Part shown: positions 47,101 to 62,889 of the stretch, piece by piece
Position numbering within the stretch: the stretch's first letter is position 1
Layout: each line of letters starts with the position of its first letter
NCBI GenBank assembly: GCA_037975125.1
Contig: CM075853.1
Coordinates: 24,997,399-25,061,398, forward strand
Direction: 5' to 3'
DNA: 64,000 nt
Source of the DNA: Latrodectus hesperus
Taxonomy: Eukaryota; Arthropoda; Arachnida; Araneae; Theridiidae
The notes under the pieces: model-generated
Seen by the model: the letters and a program-made list of their open reading frames with translations, nothing else
Database searches by the model: none
Told to the model about the DNA's origin: nothing
Position numbers and translations under genes: made by a program

Positions 47101-50100
47101 AAATACTGTATTTTATGAGAACATATCATTTTTTAAACATAACAATATGTTGTTGTCTCATTTTATTAATTTATAATAAATATTGGTTGTTGAGTTCTGG
47201 GATATTATTTCAAATTAAATTTATACTTAGTTATTTATATTTGTTTTCAGAGTTTGGGACTTCAGACAAGGTGTACATCCTGTTCAATCATTTTATGGTA
47301 AAAATTTCTGGATATTATATTGAACTATTTGTTTTATAATTGCTATAAATGGAAAATACACATTAACCTTTTTATTTCATTATATTTCTACATTTAATAA
47401 AAAATACTGTATTTTCTTGCATATAATCCATTGATTATGTGCTTAAAAAGTTTCAAATTTTACTGTACGTATTATGTGCTGATGCAAATTATCTGATAAA
47501 AACATACTCCATCAAAATAACTTAAAAAAGTTTTTAAAAAAATTCCATTTATGCTTCGTGAAATAAATAACAGGAGGTGCATGACTCAGATGACTTATTT
47601 CAACTATAATTATTATTGTCCAATGACGATCAAAAATGAACTTGTTTCTTCAGAATGAATGATGTTACAGTTTCAATTGGATAATATCATTTTGCATTCT
47701 GTCTGGAACTGAGCTGTTTTGCTCTATAAACATTCAAATTCGTAAATTGTCCTGTGGAAGTTAAAACATTAAAGTTACAAGAAATGTGAAAATCTTTTGA
47801 ATTATTAGAGAAATAGAAAAGTATTGAATATGGATGTGAATTTTTTTACAGTTATAGAATAGTTTGATAAGAAATATTAAAATTGCTTTTATTGAATAAT
47901 AAGTGGGAAAAAATCACATCATGGAAATTTTATCTAATAGTTGTATTTATTTTGTTTTGAATAAGTATATTCCTCTGAAAAGGGATTGTTAATCACATCT
48001 TGAAATACTCAATAAATTAATAGATAGAAATCACATTTAAAAACTGAAAATTAAAGAATTATAATATTAAATGGAAAATCTGCATAAAGGTATCAGTACG
48101 GGATATGTCCACCGTGGAGTGTGATGTCAGCATTCCACATGTCGTATCATACTTTGCACAACATTACCCAGCAGCTGTTGAAGCAATTTCTTGCATTCTT
48201 CTCTGGGAGTGAGCGGATGAGGGTGTTCTTGTTTGTAGGAGGTATTTTTGTGCAGACATGTATTAGATATTATATTTTCTGACTTAGATACTGTGTTTTC
48301 TCTTCAATATTATTTATAATTAAATGAATCAATCTAACAAAATGTATTATCTATCTTCTAATTAAAAATTATAACTTTTTAATGAAGTTTTTATTTAAAA
48401 ATTTGTTCAGCAAATTACATCATTTTGAAATAGAATAAAAACAATGTATCTATTAATGAAACTTAAAAGACTTATTTTCTGTGACCCAACATTTTTAGTA
48501 GTTTGTTTCTTCTGGAATAGAAAAACAATTTGCCAGAAGATTATTCTTTTAGACAGCTATTGTTGATTGCACAAATTCTTTTCCTTATATCTATCTTCAT
48601 TTGTTATAAAATATAAAGTCTTTCATCTTGGTTATATTCTATGATAGAGGGAACAAGTATTTTACATATTTTTTTGATTGAGTGTTTATGATATTACACT
48701 TTCACTCATGCAGTGTGTGTATGCGACCAAAACAAATATTTATGAAAAGATATGCTGAAAATCATAACTTCCTTGTGTGATATTATAGCACTAAATTAAA
48801 TATTTAACTTACATTTTTTATATTATGTTGGATTTGTTTCAGAAGATTATTCTGTATGAAATGAAGCAAACAATGCTGTACAATACACTCAAGAATGTGT
48901 GTGAGTATATTGTACATCATGCTTGTACATTTGTTTCATTTTATTTTGAGTGAAGCTAAAATGGGAGACCTGTCAGTATTTCAAAAGTAGTGTCAATATT
49001 CCCATGACAGAAAGTGGAAGCTTGTTTAGTTAGTTTATTGGTAACCTCAGTGGCTATTGGTGGTATCAAGAAGCACAATGCTGCTGTTGGCAAGATCTGG
49101 TTCAAGACCCCTCATTAGTATTAGATTCCTATTAGTATTGGGTTCAGGATCCATTATTAGTATTAGATTTCTTCAAAGTGAATGAACTCTCATGGACCTG
49201 ATTTAGCACTCCTGGTCATCAGGATGAGAAATGACAATGTTGATGTGATAGTACATAACAATCACGACAAAACAACATGTACAAGATAATTAGGAAAACC
49301 AAATTCATTGCAAGAGACTAGAATAGATGACCATGAAGTTAAAAATGATTGGAGTTGAATGAACACTTACAGTACCCAGAATCAAACAATGCAATTAGAA
49401 GTCAATTGCATAAACAAAGTATTTGGGGCAGAGTTGTGATTCCAAAAAATTCACTTGAAACTTGTGTCAAATGTAAGTCAGAAATGTCAAATAAAGTGGT
49501 GCAAGGATTACATGACCCAAATTATGGGTCAATGGAAACATGTTTTGTTTTCCAGTGAACTTAGTTTCTTCTAATTCCTCACCACATAATGTGTTTACAT
49601 ATGGTAAACCCTTGCAGAAGATTACAATTATCTTTTCTAGAGTAAAGCAAAGGATTGGTTTCAAAATGGATTGTTGCCTGATCTTATGGTTTAGATTAAA
49701 TCCCTTTGTTACTGTACATGGGCAGATTATTAACACTAAGTCACTCAGCCGACTAACAGCATTCGAGCATGCTGACATGTGTGTCTGAAGATTGTACCTA
49801 TCCAGCAGATAATTCCTCAATTCACTATAATCAAATTCTCAGTTTTGATTTTGAGAATATGATAACTCAGTTGTAAACTTTCTGTGATCTGTCTAATTAT
49901 TGGATTTAAGTATTATAGATAACCTGTTGTCTATTTTTGAAGAAAAATGAGATTCCATTTCCCTTTTGTGTTTCTTTGGGGGTCTGCTGTTTCCACATAA
50001 GGAATCGTACATCACACTTACTTCCATAAAGAACTTGCATACGTCCATTTCAAAAATGATATAAGTAATTTTAAATACTAAAGTTGTCCCCATATCATGT

Positions 50101-53100
50101 TAAATGCAAAATAATAATTTTTGTAGTCTTTTTGACATAAACATATATGTTCTAAATTACCTTATTTGATACAATTTGTTTTCTTTGATGATTTTCATTA
50201 CTATACGCCATCTGTTTTTTTTTATATCACACATGTTTCTGAAAGAATTAATTTATTTTTCTAGTTTACAGCATACATATTTTTGAGATAATTTTTGTAG
50301 CATACTCTTTATCAAGACTAAATTTATCAGACTTAGTTCAATCTATCTGATGTTTTTTTATCGTTATTCATATATTCAATGCTTTCATATTTACTGTATG
50401 AACACTTAGTTCTCTGAAATTGTAATTTTCTCTTGTGATTGCAAATTTGTTTTAGTCAAAGTAATGGACTTTTTTTCATATTGATATCATACAATTTATA
50501 AATAGCAATGTTTATCTGTCATTTTAATTTTTGTCAGACAAGTTATCAACTTAAACATCTGTATAGGAAAATGCAGCAAAATATTTTTTCCTTTCTGTCT
50601 TCTTACATTTGTTTTAAACGCCAATAGTTTTTTTTTAATATTTTACACTATATTAAGAACAGTATTGTAGTCTTCATGCCAAGTCAAGTTATTTAAAAAA
50701 TCATGGAAAATTGAAAGCAAAATCAGGTTATGATTTTCAATGTGTCACAATAAAATGTAAAACATTTAAAATATTTATAAACATTATCATGCTTTTGATA
50801 TAATGGTCATTCATTGCAGAAACTTTTGTAGCAATCTAAATATTTTAGACACTTGAATTCATCTTGAAATGCCTTTTTTATAGCTTTTAAAGTAATCAAG
50901 TTTATTATTTGAAAACATATTGACTTATTATTTTTAGAATTTTTTTAGAATGGTTTTTAAAATAATGCTGATTTAAGTATGAATGCATTCCTGAAATAAT
51001 TGTTTATTAATATCATTTAAAGGATTTAATTTTCTCTTATTATGTAATAGTAAGTCTTTTCTTATTTTTGTATTAAATAAATTAAAGCCGTATATAAATG
51101 GTTTGCTGTTAGTTTTAATATCACATAATTTTTTTATAAAAATTTTATTTTTTTATATTTTTCTTGATTAAAAGTAGTATAAAGATTTTTATTTTTTTAA
51201 GTAAAAGTTTCTTTCAAATTTATTAGGTTTCAGCTTTTTTTAAAATAGCAAATGTATATTTTAATTTGACCTACATTTGTTACTATTTGATATTTTTATA
51301 CATTTATTGCTTATCTTGTTTCCTCAGCACAGCAGTATATTATATTAAAAAAGGAATATTTATCACTTTTTCTAATATTACGTTAATATTTATTTGTATG
51401 CATAAAAATGTTATTTTTTATGTATGTATTTTTTTCAGATGAATCTGATACTGAAAAGAAACCAATAACTTGTTTTGATTATAATGCTGATGAGCAGTAT
51501 ATAGCTGGAGGAACTGAAGTAATTCGAGAGGATTCATTTATAATATTTTGGTAAGATTGTTTTTTTCTGAAATATTAAGTGTTGAAAATTTGTTATTTTT
51601 TGAGTATAATTCTTATATAGAGGAAAAAGATTTGCTCTTTATTAATTTTTATTTGTCAAGTATTTGACAATGATTGATAAATATGTTTTATAATGCCAAT
51701 TATCATGAATGTATGTTTGTCAGTTGTAAATTAATTAACAGCTTACATATGTATTTATACGTACACATAATTTAACTGATTTTATTGGTTACTTATACAT
51801 ATATATTGTTAGTCACTATCACTTACTTTATAGCTAAAATATAAAGTTTTTTATACTCTAATAGGGACAGACGGAAAACTAAGCCTCTTGGAGGATATTG
51901 GAACTCTCATTATGATGAAATTACAAAAGTAAATTCTTCATGTATTTTATTAAAATAAATACATTGTTTTTTAAAATATTATTTAAGCAACAAATTTATT
52001 TGATGAATATTTCTTTTTTCTAGTAACCTTGATTGATTTTTTGTAATTCCAGCTGTTGAAGGAAAATTTCCATTGCGTTGAAAAATTTGATAATTTTATA
52101 ATCATTGATTTTGAATAATTATTAATTTATTAAAATATAGCAATCTATTAAATAATTAAACAATCTGGAATATGGATGTGCTATTACTGAGTAGTTAAAA
52201 ATAGTTCAAAATAAAGATTAAAAAAAATTAATTATAGGGAAAACTTATATTCTTATATTTTTTATTGAATCATGTAGGAAATTAATAATTAGAAAAATAA
52301 ATCACTTAAATTGAAACTTCATGTAAGTAATCTTATTCATTTAGTTTTGATTTTTATTTCTTTAAATAGTCTTATTTTGATTAAAAATTTCACAAAAATC
52401 TTTTAAGTACATAATAAATTAATGGAAAAGAGCCATGTACATAAATTTAAAGTCTCTTAAAATTTTCTTAATTACATACTTTATTTAAGAAATAGTGTAA
52501 TGAATTTTGAATGGTTGAATAAAATTATTTTTATTATATTATAACTGTGGCTCATGTCATATTGTTGAAAAAATGATTACTTTTGAATCTAATTTAAGCA
52601 AAAATATTCAAATTAGATTTTATAAATATTTATTGCTTTCTCATTCAAGACTAATTATATGTAGGTACAAGAGTAATTATAAATATATTTGCCTTAAAAT
52701 AGTTGATTGAATATTAATATTTGTTCAATATGTTCTAGGAAATTCATCAGCATATTCTAAAGAACTTCTGGAGGGCTCAGAATAAACCTCAGAGTTTAAT
52801 TTAAAATAGTTTTTCTAAATTTTATTTTATATTTTCATTAGAAAAATATTTGGAAATATCTGATTGAATGAAAAATAATTGAGTATTATTACTTAATTAT
52901 TATCCATTTTTTGGTGATAATTTTCAATTACACTATTGTAAAAATATTTTTTACTTGAAGGTACAATTTCATGCAAAAGACTCTGCAAGATTTGCCTCTT
53001 CATCTCTTGATGGAATAATTAATTTATATGATTTGTATCAGGACTGCGAAGATGAAGCCTTGTGTGACACATTAAATGTTGGCCCATCTGTTGTAAGTTT

Positions 53101-56100
53101 ACAGTGTGAAATAATTAAGCATTCATTGTTTTATATTTTAACTTTAATTCATAATAAATATTTAAATATTTGTAAGTTTTGTTATATTTAACATGAGATT
53201 GCATCCATTTAGAGGCAATTTATTATTTCCATTTAATAGAAATAGTATATATTACATTTCATTTAACCGTAAAATAGTAGTAGCATTTATATGTTCAGAA
53301 ATTTATTCTATCTATTTAAAATTTGCCATTCCTAAATTTAAAATATCAAAATTTATTATAATTCTTTGTTTTACATTATGATTGGTATCACTGAACTCGG
53401 TTAAAATAGATTAGTTATTTATAAAATTATTAGCAAAATTAATATTGAAAAAGAAGTGATTTAAATTGAAACTAAAATGTCTCTAATTATGTTTTGAAGA
53501 AAAAGTGTACATAATATGGATTGTAGAGTATAAATTCTTAAGCATATTTTTTACTAATTTTTCTTTACTCAATGACTGATAAGTGTCGACTAATTCACTT
53601 TGAATTTTTTATTCCTATTGATAAAATAATATTTATGCTTTTATTTTAAAGTAGTATATTTTATTAAGATTATTATAACTAGAATTGAAAAATAGTTTAA
53701 AGTTGTACTTGAATATTTCATAATATTATTAGAAATGCTAATTGTCATATCCTTATGTTAATTTTAATACAATCATATTGATTTAAATGCTAATAATAAT
53801 TTGATTTAAAATTATTTTATGATTGCTATAATTTAAATTCATTTAAGTATGAATACATATGAATATTGAGTTAATATTTATTTATAATAGTTACCATGCA
53901 TTTTATTCCTGTTTTTTGGAGTTTTATTTGTTTAGATCGCAGAGAAAGAATTTGAGCATTTTTGTATCATTACAATACTACTTAAAAACAATTGATCATA
54001 TTGTGTATTATGATCAATATGTTATCCTGTTTTCTTTATCAGTAATTCCTTTTCTTGTCTGTTTTCATTACTTTTATAGTCATTTAATATCCAAGTTGTA
54101 ATTTAAGTAAAATTAATTATATACAAAATTTAAAAGTTTCTTACAATGGTTATAATTATCATGATAATGTAAATACATGTGATAAATACTAATTTTTAAA
54201 TAAGTAGTTTGACTTGCAACCAAAGTTTTGGAAAACAATCTTTTGCTTTATAAATCATTATTCCTTCTCAACATTACTGCAAGGTTACTCAGAGAAGATG
54301 ACAATGGATATGTATTTCAAGATTTAGACTTCAAAGGCTTCAATAAATAGGGAAATAATAATCAAACATTGTCCAAAGGGTAGTCCTGAAATAATTTTTT
54401 ACTTTTGGTTCCTAAATGTTCCTAACTTCATATTTTACTTGATATTTTTGGTATGCCTGTAAAAACAATATAAAGCAACATAAAGTGAACTAATTATTTT
54501 TATTGGATAGTAATTTACTTACAATATAACATTATAATTTCCTGAACAATACTGTTTTTTGAACTGTTATCCTGTAACCTTTCTTCATGGTTTTCTTTAG
54601 TCCAACCAAATAAGTATATTAATTTTTAAAAAAATCTTTTTATAAGTCCAAAAGAATAAATCACATGTTTTACATTTGATGATTTCATAGAAATATGTAT
54701 AAATAATATAGACCTGTTTTTATCTAGTTTTTTTATTTTCATATTATGAACCATGCCAATCATGAGATTTCTTTTTTATTTAAACCCAGATTTATATCTT
54801 CAGGCATATTTTTAAATCATTTATTCAGTATGTCTATGCTTCATCTGTTACGGCATTATGTTTTCACCCATATCTTGATAGAAGCATTTTATATGATAGT
54901 TTGCATTCTTTTTTTATTAGCAAAATATATGGATGACATTCAAATGAATTGAATATTTATTTTAATTTCAAATCTTCATCTATTTTATTTATAATTGATA
55001 TGTGACAATATTTAAAAATTTTATAATTAGAAGTTTTGGATTTTTTATTTTATTTTTTAATAAGATATTAAAAATCTTTTGAAAAATGTAAACTTTTTAT
55101 AAATATTTCTTTTCTAGAAGATCCTTATCTTTTTTAGAAAATATTAAATACTCTCTTTCATTAATCATATAACTTATGTATTAAAATACTGTTGTTTACT
55201 TTTATTAGTTATTTTTCTCATTTAAAATTTATTATTTTAATTAGTTAATTAGATTATTTAGATATTTTTTGAAATAAAGTGAAAATTACTTATAAAAAGT
55301 GTAAGAATTCACTGTTATACATTAAAAATACATAACATTTATCCTTATAATTAAAAATAATTAGTTAAAATGTTAAAAATTTTTTAAATTTGTTCTATGA
55401 GTAATTATTGTGCAAATTCATACACATTATTGTGTCAAGATATTTATGTTTCCATTTATTATCTTCAATATATTTTTATTTTTGTGCATTAATTTCTAAT
55501 AAATTGAATTTTTATTATTTTATATATTTTAAAGAATAGTTTTTATTTGGGAAGTGCTGATACTGTTGTCTCTTGCATAAGAAGTACAGAAGAATATCAG
55601 TTATGGCCAATTGCAGAAGTATGAATAAAATATTTTTTAATGAGTTTACTTGCATTTTACTTATTATTAAAATTTAATTCCACATATCATTTGCTTTGAA
55701 AAAAATTTATGTTAAAAATTATAAAATGTAAATTTGTTTTTATTTAGAAAAAATTAGTTTTTTGTTTTTATTTAGAGAAGCATAAATATAAAATAAAGAA
55801 TCATATTTATCCTATTTGAAAAAATCCTTTTTTATAAATATTGAGTTATATAAGAAATTTTTATTTGATTTTGTAGTTTCTTATATATTAAAAATCTTAT
55901 ATTTTAATACAATGTTCTATTTATAAGCAGTTAATATGCATATTAGGGAGAACGTAAAAGTCAATCTAATGCATTCTTTATAACAAGAAAGTGTAATTCT
56001 GTTTGTACAAATGAGAAACAGCAATTGAACATTAGGAGATTTACAGATTAAATAACGTCAATTCTTTACTACTTTTATTCATAGTGATAGGAAAGTTAGA

Positions 56101-59100
56101 ACTGAGAAGAAATTTTGAAAGTATTCTTTGACCAAAAAGAAAATATTTTATTTAGGAGATGTATTCCTCTGAAATTTTTAATGTACTCCTCTTAAATTAT
56201 CATATTGTTTTCTTAAAATTCATTTTCTAATAAATTTTGTTTATTTTTTATGACAAAATGTGGGGAATAAATTAATTTTTTTAAGAAAATACTTTATAAA
56301 ATAGCAATTAATATTAAGTTTTTTTGTCAAAACCAGTTTCCTATCATGTTGGCTGTTTCTACATTTAAAATAATTTAGTCTTAATGTTAAAATAAAACTT
56401 TTTATTTACATTTATTTATTTTTTATACTTATAGAATGACATATGCTTTTAATTTGGTTAAAAATGTGTAAATTAAATTCCTGTATTTTTCAAAATAACA
56501 ACTTAATGTACATGCATATTTTGTCATAATTTTTTTGTGAATTGGAGGTGATCTTTGATTTTTTATTTTTAAATATTCAATTGAATCAGGTTTATTTATT
56601 TATTTTAAATAATATATGTTATAAAGGGCTCCTGAATGTAAAATAAGTTATAATTAATATAATTAATTCTTTAAGTGTGTTTTTGTGTTTGAAGTGTAGG
56701 GATGGTGAAGTTTAATTTAATCAAGTTTTTAATGAAAGTGAGAAATCAGAATGTTTTACATTTGAATATGATTATTCTTTTAAAAATATGTAATTGCTTA
56801 TATAAAATTATTGGTTGTATTGTTTATCAACATAGCTTCTAATTTAGTTTCTATCTTGTCACAAATGTTACCATAGTCATTTATCTAACTAAAATCAGAT
56901 ATCAATTGATAATACTTTACTGTAGGAAAAATATCTGAAAAATTGAAATTTTTATGCATATTCCGGTTAAGATCTTTCTCAGATTCCAATTATTTATATC
57001 TAAATTGGGAATGAAAAAAATACAGTTTATTTTTCCAATCAATTTTCTACTTTAATTTTTAATTAAATATTTTTCTTTTAAAAATAAACACTCTAGAACT
57101 TTTTAAACTCATGTATTTTTTGTGAATTTTAACATTTAAATGTAAAATAGTTGTGTAATACTTTATTGCTTTATTCAGTTTTTAAAATTTATTAAAATGA
57201 ATCCAATTTTTAGCTTAATTTTTTTTGTAAAATTACATTGAATATAATTTTGTAATATAATATTTTATAGTTTTCTTATATTTGATGTTTGTATAGAAAT
57301 GCCAATTTAAATTAATTTTATTTTTAGGCCAAGCCAACAATAGTGATGTCTAATAAACAGCTGTCTGAAGATTTTTTGGTATTATCATTTTTTTATATTA
57401 TGTTTGTTCTTTTGATGTCTTTGAATTAAATTTTCAATCTTAATTGAAATTCATTGTATAATTTTTAATACATATCAAATAGAAATTAATGATACTAATT
57501 GCAATTTCTTTTATTTTAGTGTGATGTAGACTATTTAATTGATACATTTGAAGTTAATAATTCTATTTATCTTGCTACTGGGTCTAATAAGTAAGTTTGA
57601 ATTTTGTTATCCACAAAAAATTTACTTTGATTAAGAAAACATAGCAAATTTTGCACAACTGATAAATTAAATGTACAAATTTACAAAGCTGTAATTTTTT
57701 TAAAATTTTTAAAATTAAAAACACTTTCAAGAGAGTATTAATAATTTACACTAATATGTATGTTTTTAGTATAGATTTTTGAAAGCAATGCAAACTTAAA
57801 TATGTTAAATTAACAAATTCACTATAATATTTTTGTAATTATAATTTGTTTGGGACTTCATCGTAGTTAACATAATAAATGTGTACATAATTAAATTTCA
57901 ACATCTTTTTATCCAGACTGAGAATTTTTTTATAAAAAAATTGTGTGCCATCTCCCTTGTAATTTAGTAATTTGAATATATTTAGAAGTCTTAGAGTTTG
58001 TGTGTGTGTTAATATTTTCACTCAATTTTTTTAATGTAAATTTTGTTATATCAGTAGTTGTTTTAATTGTTGTAATAGTTAGAAAAACTGGTGTGATATT
58101 TTGAAAGTAGGAAAAACAGTCATGAAAATATATTATTTTTGGTTAACTTCTGCAGTTAAAGTTTTAACATTTATTTGATCATTTTTTTGTATATTTTATT
58201 AATTAATTATATTAATTTATCTTTTCAGAAAAAATTTCATTATAAAATATGTTATTTTCACTTATAATGTGAATTTTTGTTAAAATATTTTTTTGTAATC
58301 AATGCATTAATTTAAATAATTAATTCAAATATGATAAATCTTATCAGTGTTTTTTAACATAGAAATAAAACTTTTATTTACATCACCTAATGCAATAAAC
58401 TTTTAATATGATATATTGGTTTGAAAAATATTTGATAAAATACCCAAATTTTAATTTAAATTTTTTTCAAGCTTTATAACTTTTATCAACTAATGTCCTA
58501 AAATAATTTCTATTATGCTGTTTTCGAAAGCTTTCTTAAGAATCTTCATTTAATATTGCATACAATAATATTAAATTACAGCAATATATGATTAGAATTG
58601 TCACAGCTTATTTTATTGAAGTGTATCACCATGCAATTTTTTAAATTTTTTTATCACCCTAAAATATTTAAATATATTCGAGTACCAGTTGTCATAAAAT
58701 AAGATATGTTTAAATTTAATACTGCTGAATATTTTATGAATTTACAATCAATTCTCCCTGATAAAATATGCGTTTATCAAAATTTTTATGTTCAGATATG
58801 AAAACATTCTTCCAATTTTGTGCTGTGTGATTTAAACTGAATCTTTAGTTTGGTACATCAATCAGTGCTCATGTGACAATAGATAATAAAGATCAAAATT
58901 ATATGAGTTTAAGAAAAATATTTATTTTCTATAAAAAGAAAATAAAAATACATTTTTAAGCATTCTGTTTATAAAATGAATTTTACAAAAATATTAAGCA
59001 TGTAATTAAGAAAACTTTAAGTATACAATGGTTATTTTTTTTACTGTATTCTCTATTAATTCAAAATTTTTAAAAATTTTTTACACTACTTTACATATTT

Positions 59101-59755
59101 TTGCTTATTAACTATTAACAGTAGGAATAATTTTTTTATACTGAAAATTTTTTTTTTTAAATTTTTAATCTTTATTAATATGAACCCTTTGCATTTCTTT
59201 TTTATATTACACCTTAAGAATTAATCTGTTTCTAATATAAAAAATATATCATATTTGAAAGTTTTAAATAAAGTAAATCATCAATACCCTTTCACATTTC
59301 CAAAGGTGTGGTAGCCTAGTAATCAGGACATCGGCCTTCCGTCCAGAAGGGCGGGGTTTGATTCCCAGTGCCTCCAAAGACCCACTGAGTACATGTGATA
59401 TACATATCTGTTAACTCAGTGGAATCAAAAGTTCTGTGGTTGGTCATTGAACAGTTACCAAAAGTGTAATGGTCTGGAAAAAATTTCCTCCTCCTCCAGA
59501 TCAATGTCAAAATTGAGGGATTTGATTCTCTAGTGATCTATTGGAGAAGCTTAGAGCAAAGTTGTTCTTTCACCTTCGTGATGCTCTGGTTAAACAAAAG
59601 GCGCATGCTACTGATTTAAATTTGCATAGCCAACAGCATAGCGAGCTTGGATTGTCCAAGTGTCATAAGGAACAACACAAATAAGCCTATTATCTCAAAA
59701 TAATATCGAACAAATAGAAAAATTTTCAGCTAAGCAGTTATGCTGTAAAAATTTA

Positions 59756-59825
<70 letters not shown>

Positions 59826-62808
59826 TATTTATTATTTATTTAGTATATTTATTTATATATATATTTATATATATTTATTTATATATATATTTATCAATAT
59901 CTAACTGTAAATTTTTATAAATTAAACTGTAAATACTTATATATTTTAAGATATATGTATTTATAATTTTAAAATAATGCTAATATGTAAGAAAATATCT
60001 TATTTCAAATTTTCCAAAGAAATTATAATAGCCAAATATAGTGCTTGGAAGAAATATTATTAATCATAAGAAGTGATCTTATTGTCAAGACAATTATTTC
60101 ATAAAGATATTAATTTTTAATTTTATTAATTCCTCTTGAGAAAAATTTGACACTTTCGACTTAGATAGAGAAGAGAAAAATAGCATTATCTTTCATTATT
60201 GGAATACGTTTTGGCACTCTTAAGTCAGAATAAATAGAAGTTAATGTTTTAGGTTTTATATAGTATTGTAAATGAATTGACTGCTAAAATAATATACTGT
60301 ATAAATAATTTTATAGAATAAACATGTTAAAAAGGGAAATCTAAATCATCATTTTAGTTAAAATAAATAGAATTAGATTTTTAATGTTTTTTCAAACACT
60401 CAGATTTTTTGTGTAAAAATTGAGATTTAAAGTGAATTAAATTTTTGTGACTTTGAGCATAAAATTTATAAAGCAATTATTTCTCATATTATTTATAGTG
60501 GCTCTATTCAGCTGTATTCTTGTAGTATAAAAGGATTGAAATTGAAACAGGAATTAAATGGTGAACATGCGGATGTAATTCGTACTGTGTGTTCTAGTCA
60601 ACAAGTATGTATTAATGTTCGATTATTTCACTATGAATGTAATTTAATGTATCAATAATTATGTATCTATTTGTATCATTTAAATGAAAATTGTGAATTG
60701 GTTGGTGAAAAACAAAATTTTTTATTAAATTTTGTTTTTGAAAGAGAAAGCAACTGTTGTTTCAGGACTGTCTTGTTTCTTTGTGTGGAAAAAATTTTAT
60801 TAATTATTAATGAAAAGTAATTATATTTATTCAAAATATTAATACCATTTTATTTTTAAAAAGTGAATAAATATTTAAAAATACGATACTTATAAAAAAT
60901 TAAAAATTTATTATTAAATTTCTATTTATGGGAATTTTATATTTGAAAGGACTTTTAAATGATTACTGGATTCAAAATTTTCTTTTAATAAAATAAAATA
61001 TTTTGTTTTTATTGAGATTAGTTTTCTACAAATAAAATATTTTTTTATTATCCTATGCTCGACCTTGGTTTTTTAACTATCAGTCTGTCGGGTAGCCCTA
61101 TAGAATCTTGAGGTGAATGAAAAGTCATCTTCGTTCTTCATTGTGCACTTCACTCTGTTCTTCATTGAACTGTCGGATCAATCTTCTTACCATAGAATAA
61201 CTCATCGCATTTTGTCCTTAACTTCAAATTTGCCGATAATATTCAGTTGGTTTCACTTTCCTAGCATTCAGAAAACGAATCACAGATCTGATTTCACAAG
61301 CGGTGGGTTTTTCAATCAGCACCAACACAGTAAACAAGCGAAACAAAGTGTACATGGCTGACAGCAATCTCAAAATAGCGCACTTTCTTATCCTTGATAC
61401 AGATCGTTTACTGCGCATGTGCGGAACAGCAATCACAGCGCTGCAGCAGAGATGAATTGAAACAGAACTTACTTTCTGGATATACCTCGTATTTGACATT
61501 ATTTTGTGTGATTAAAATCCTTTAGTAAACAACTTGATGAAACAATATTATAAATTTTTCTTGGGAAATTAAAAATTAAGATCAAAATTTATTTTTTATA
61601 AAAAATTTCCAATAATTCTAATATATTTACTGATAATATATTATGGCTGTCTACAGAAAAATTAGGTGTAAAATCTGGATGCAGAATTTTTGATTTTATT
61701 ATTATGCTAAATATCTGAAAGACTGTGATTGTATGATTAGCCTAATTTTCTATGTTGCTCTTTTGGCTTATATTTCATTCATGTTGCATTTGACAAATTT
61801 TGGTATTGTAAATCTTATTGTTGTATATATATCTAATTGATTATTTTAGCAACACAAATTTCGTCATATTTGAAAAAGTATATTTTCCTTTAAAAAGCGT
61901 TTCTTAAATAAGGTTTGGCAGCAAACATAAATTAATGGAAAATCATGTCCTGGTTCAGGTAATATAACACCAATTAAAAAAATTATCATGTTAGTTAAAT
62001 GTTTTCATTTGCATTGTTTAAAAATGCCACATTTTAATTATATGCCTGTTAAATTATATAAATAATTGTTATTTATTCCTACATGGCAATGCAGGTGTGC
62101 TACTTTTCTTCCTGGGGATGGATATCTATCTTTTAAAAATTTTGTAGTTTGAGATTTTTATGAGAAATTTTGTTATGAAATAAATTTTAAATTAAGAAAA
62201 ATTTAATTAAGATAATTATGTTGAATTATGTTTTAAGATAAATTATGTTTTAAAATAAATTATATTTTATAAGAAATTTCAAAGTTTAAATTATTTTAAG
62301 AATTATATTTTAAAAAAAGTTTTTAATTGAATCTAAAATTTAATGTCAATCAGTGATGTAAAAATAATTCAATTAAAAAGACCATTCAAGACCAGTTTTA
62401 TGATATTTAATTGGTCTACAGTACAAGGTTTATCATCTTCTTCACACAACCTGACTACCTACACATACTTTGGTGTCACTCATAAATTTGAAAATTTTTC
62501 CTTTGAATTGGTAAGGTTCAAAAAGCATATCCATTGGTATTAGTGGAGTTAAAAACTGTAAATTTTTTATTATTTCATAATTAGATTTAGAATATGGGAA
62601 GTCAGTTTTAGAATGCATTCAAACCAATTAACCTTGTATTACATTACATTACTGTTAGAAATAAATGATGTTTGTAATACTTGAAAAAAGTGCAAATGAG
62701 CATTTGGATAGGAAATTGAAAAAGTCTGGATTTTTCTTTATGTGCTCAAGAAAGGTAAATTAAGGCTTACAATTTCAGTTGGTTTTCAATATCAATATAA
62801 CCATTATC

Positions 62809-62889
<81 letters not shown>

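Noticed and set aside
49467..49820. 117-residue minus-strand frame
   Set aside because: Antisense to the plus-strand Tc1-like transposase relic, which fits known protein blocks better.
53193..54952. Several 60-80 residue plus-strand frames
   Set aside because: They start within intron 8, lack domain similarity and have the Ile/Phe/Tyr-rich composition of AT-rich intron.
61113..61361. 82-residue plus-strand frame
   Set aside because: Antisense to the mariner transposase fragment, which explains the sequence on the minus strand.
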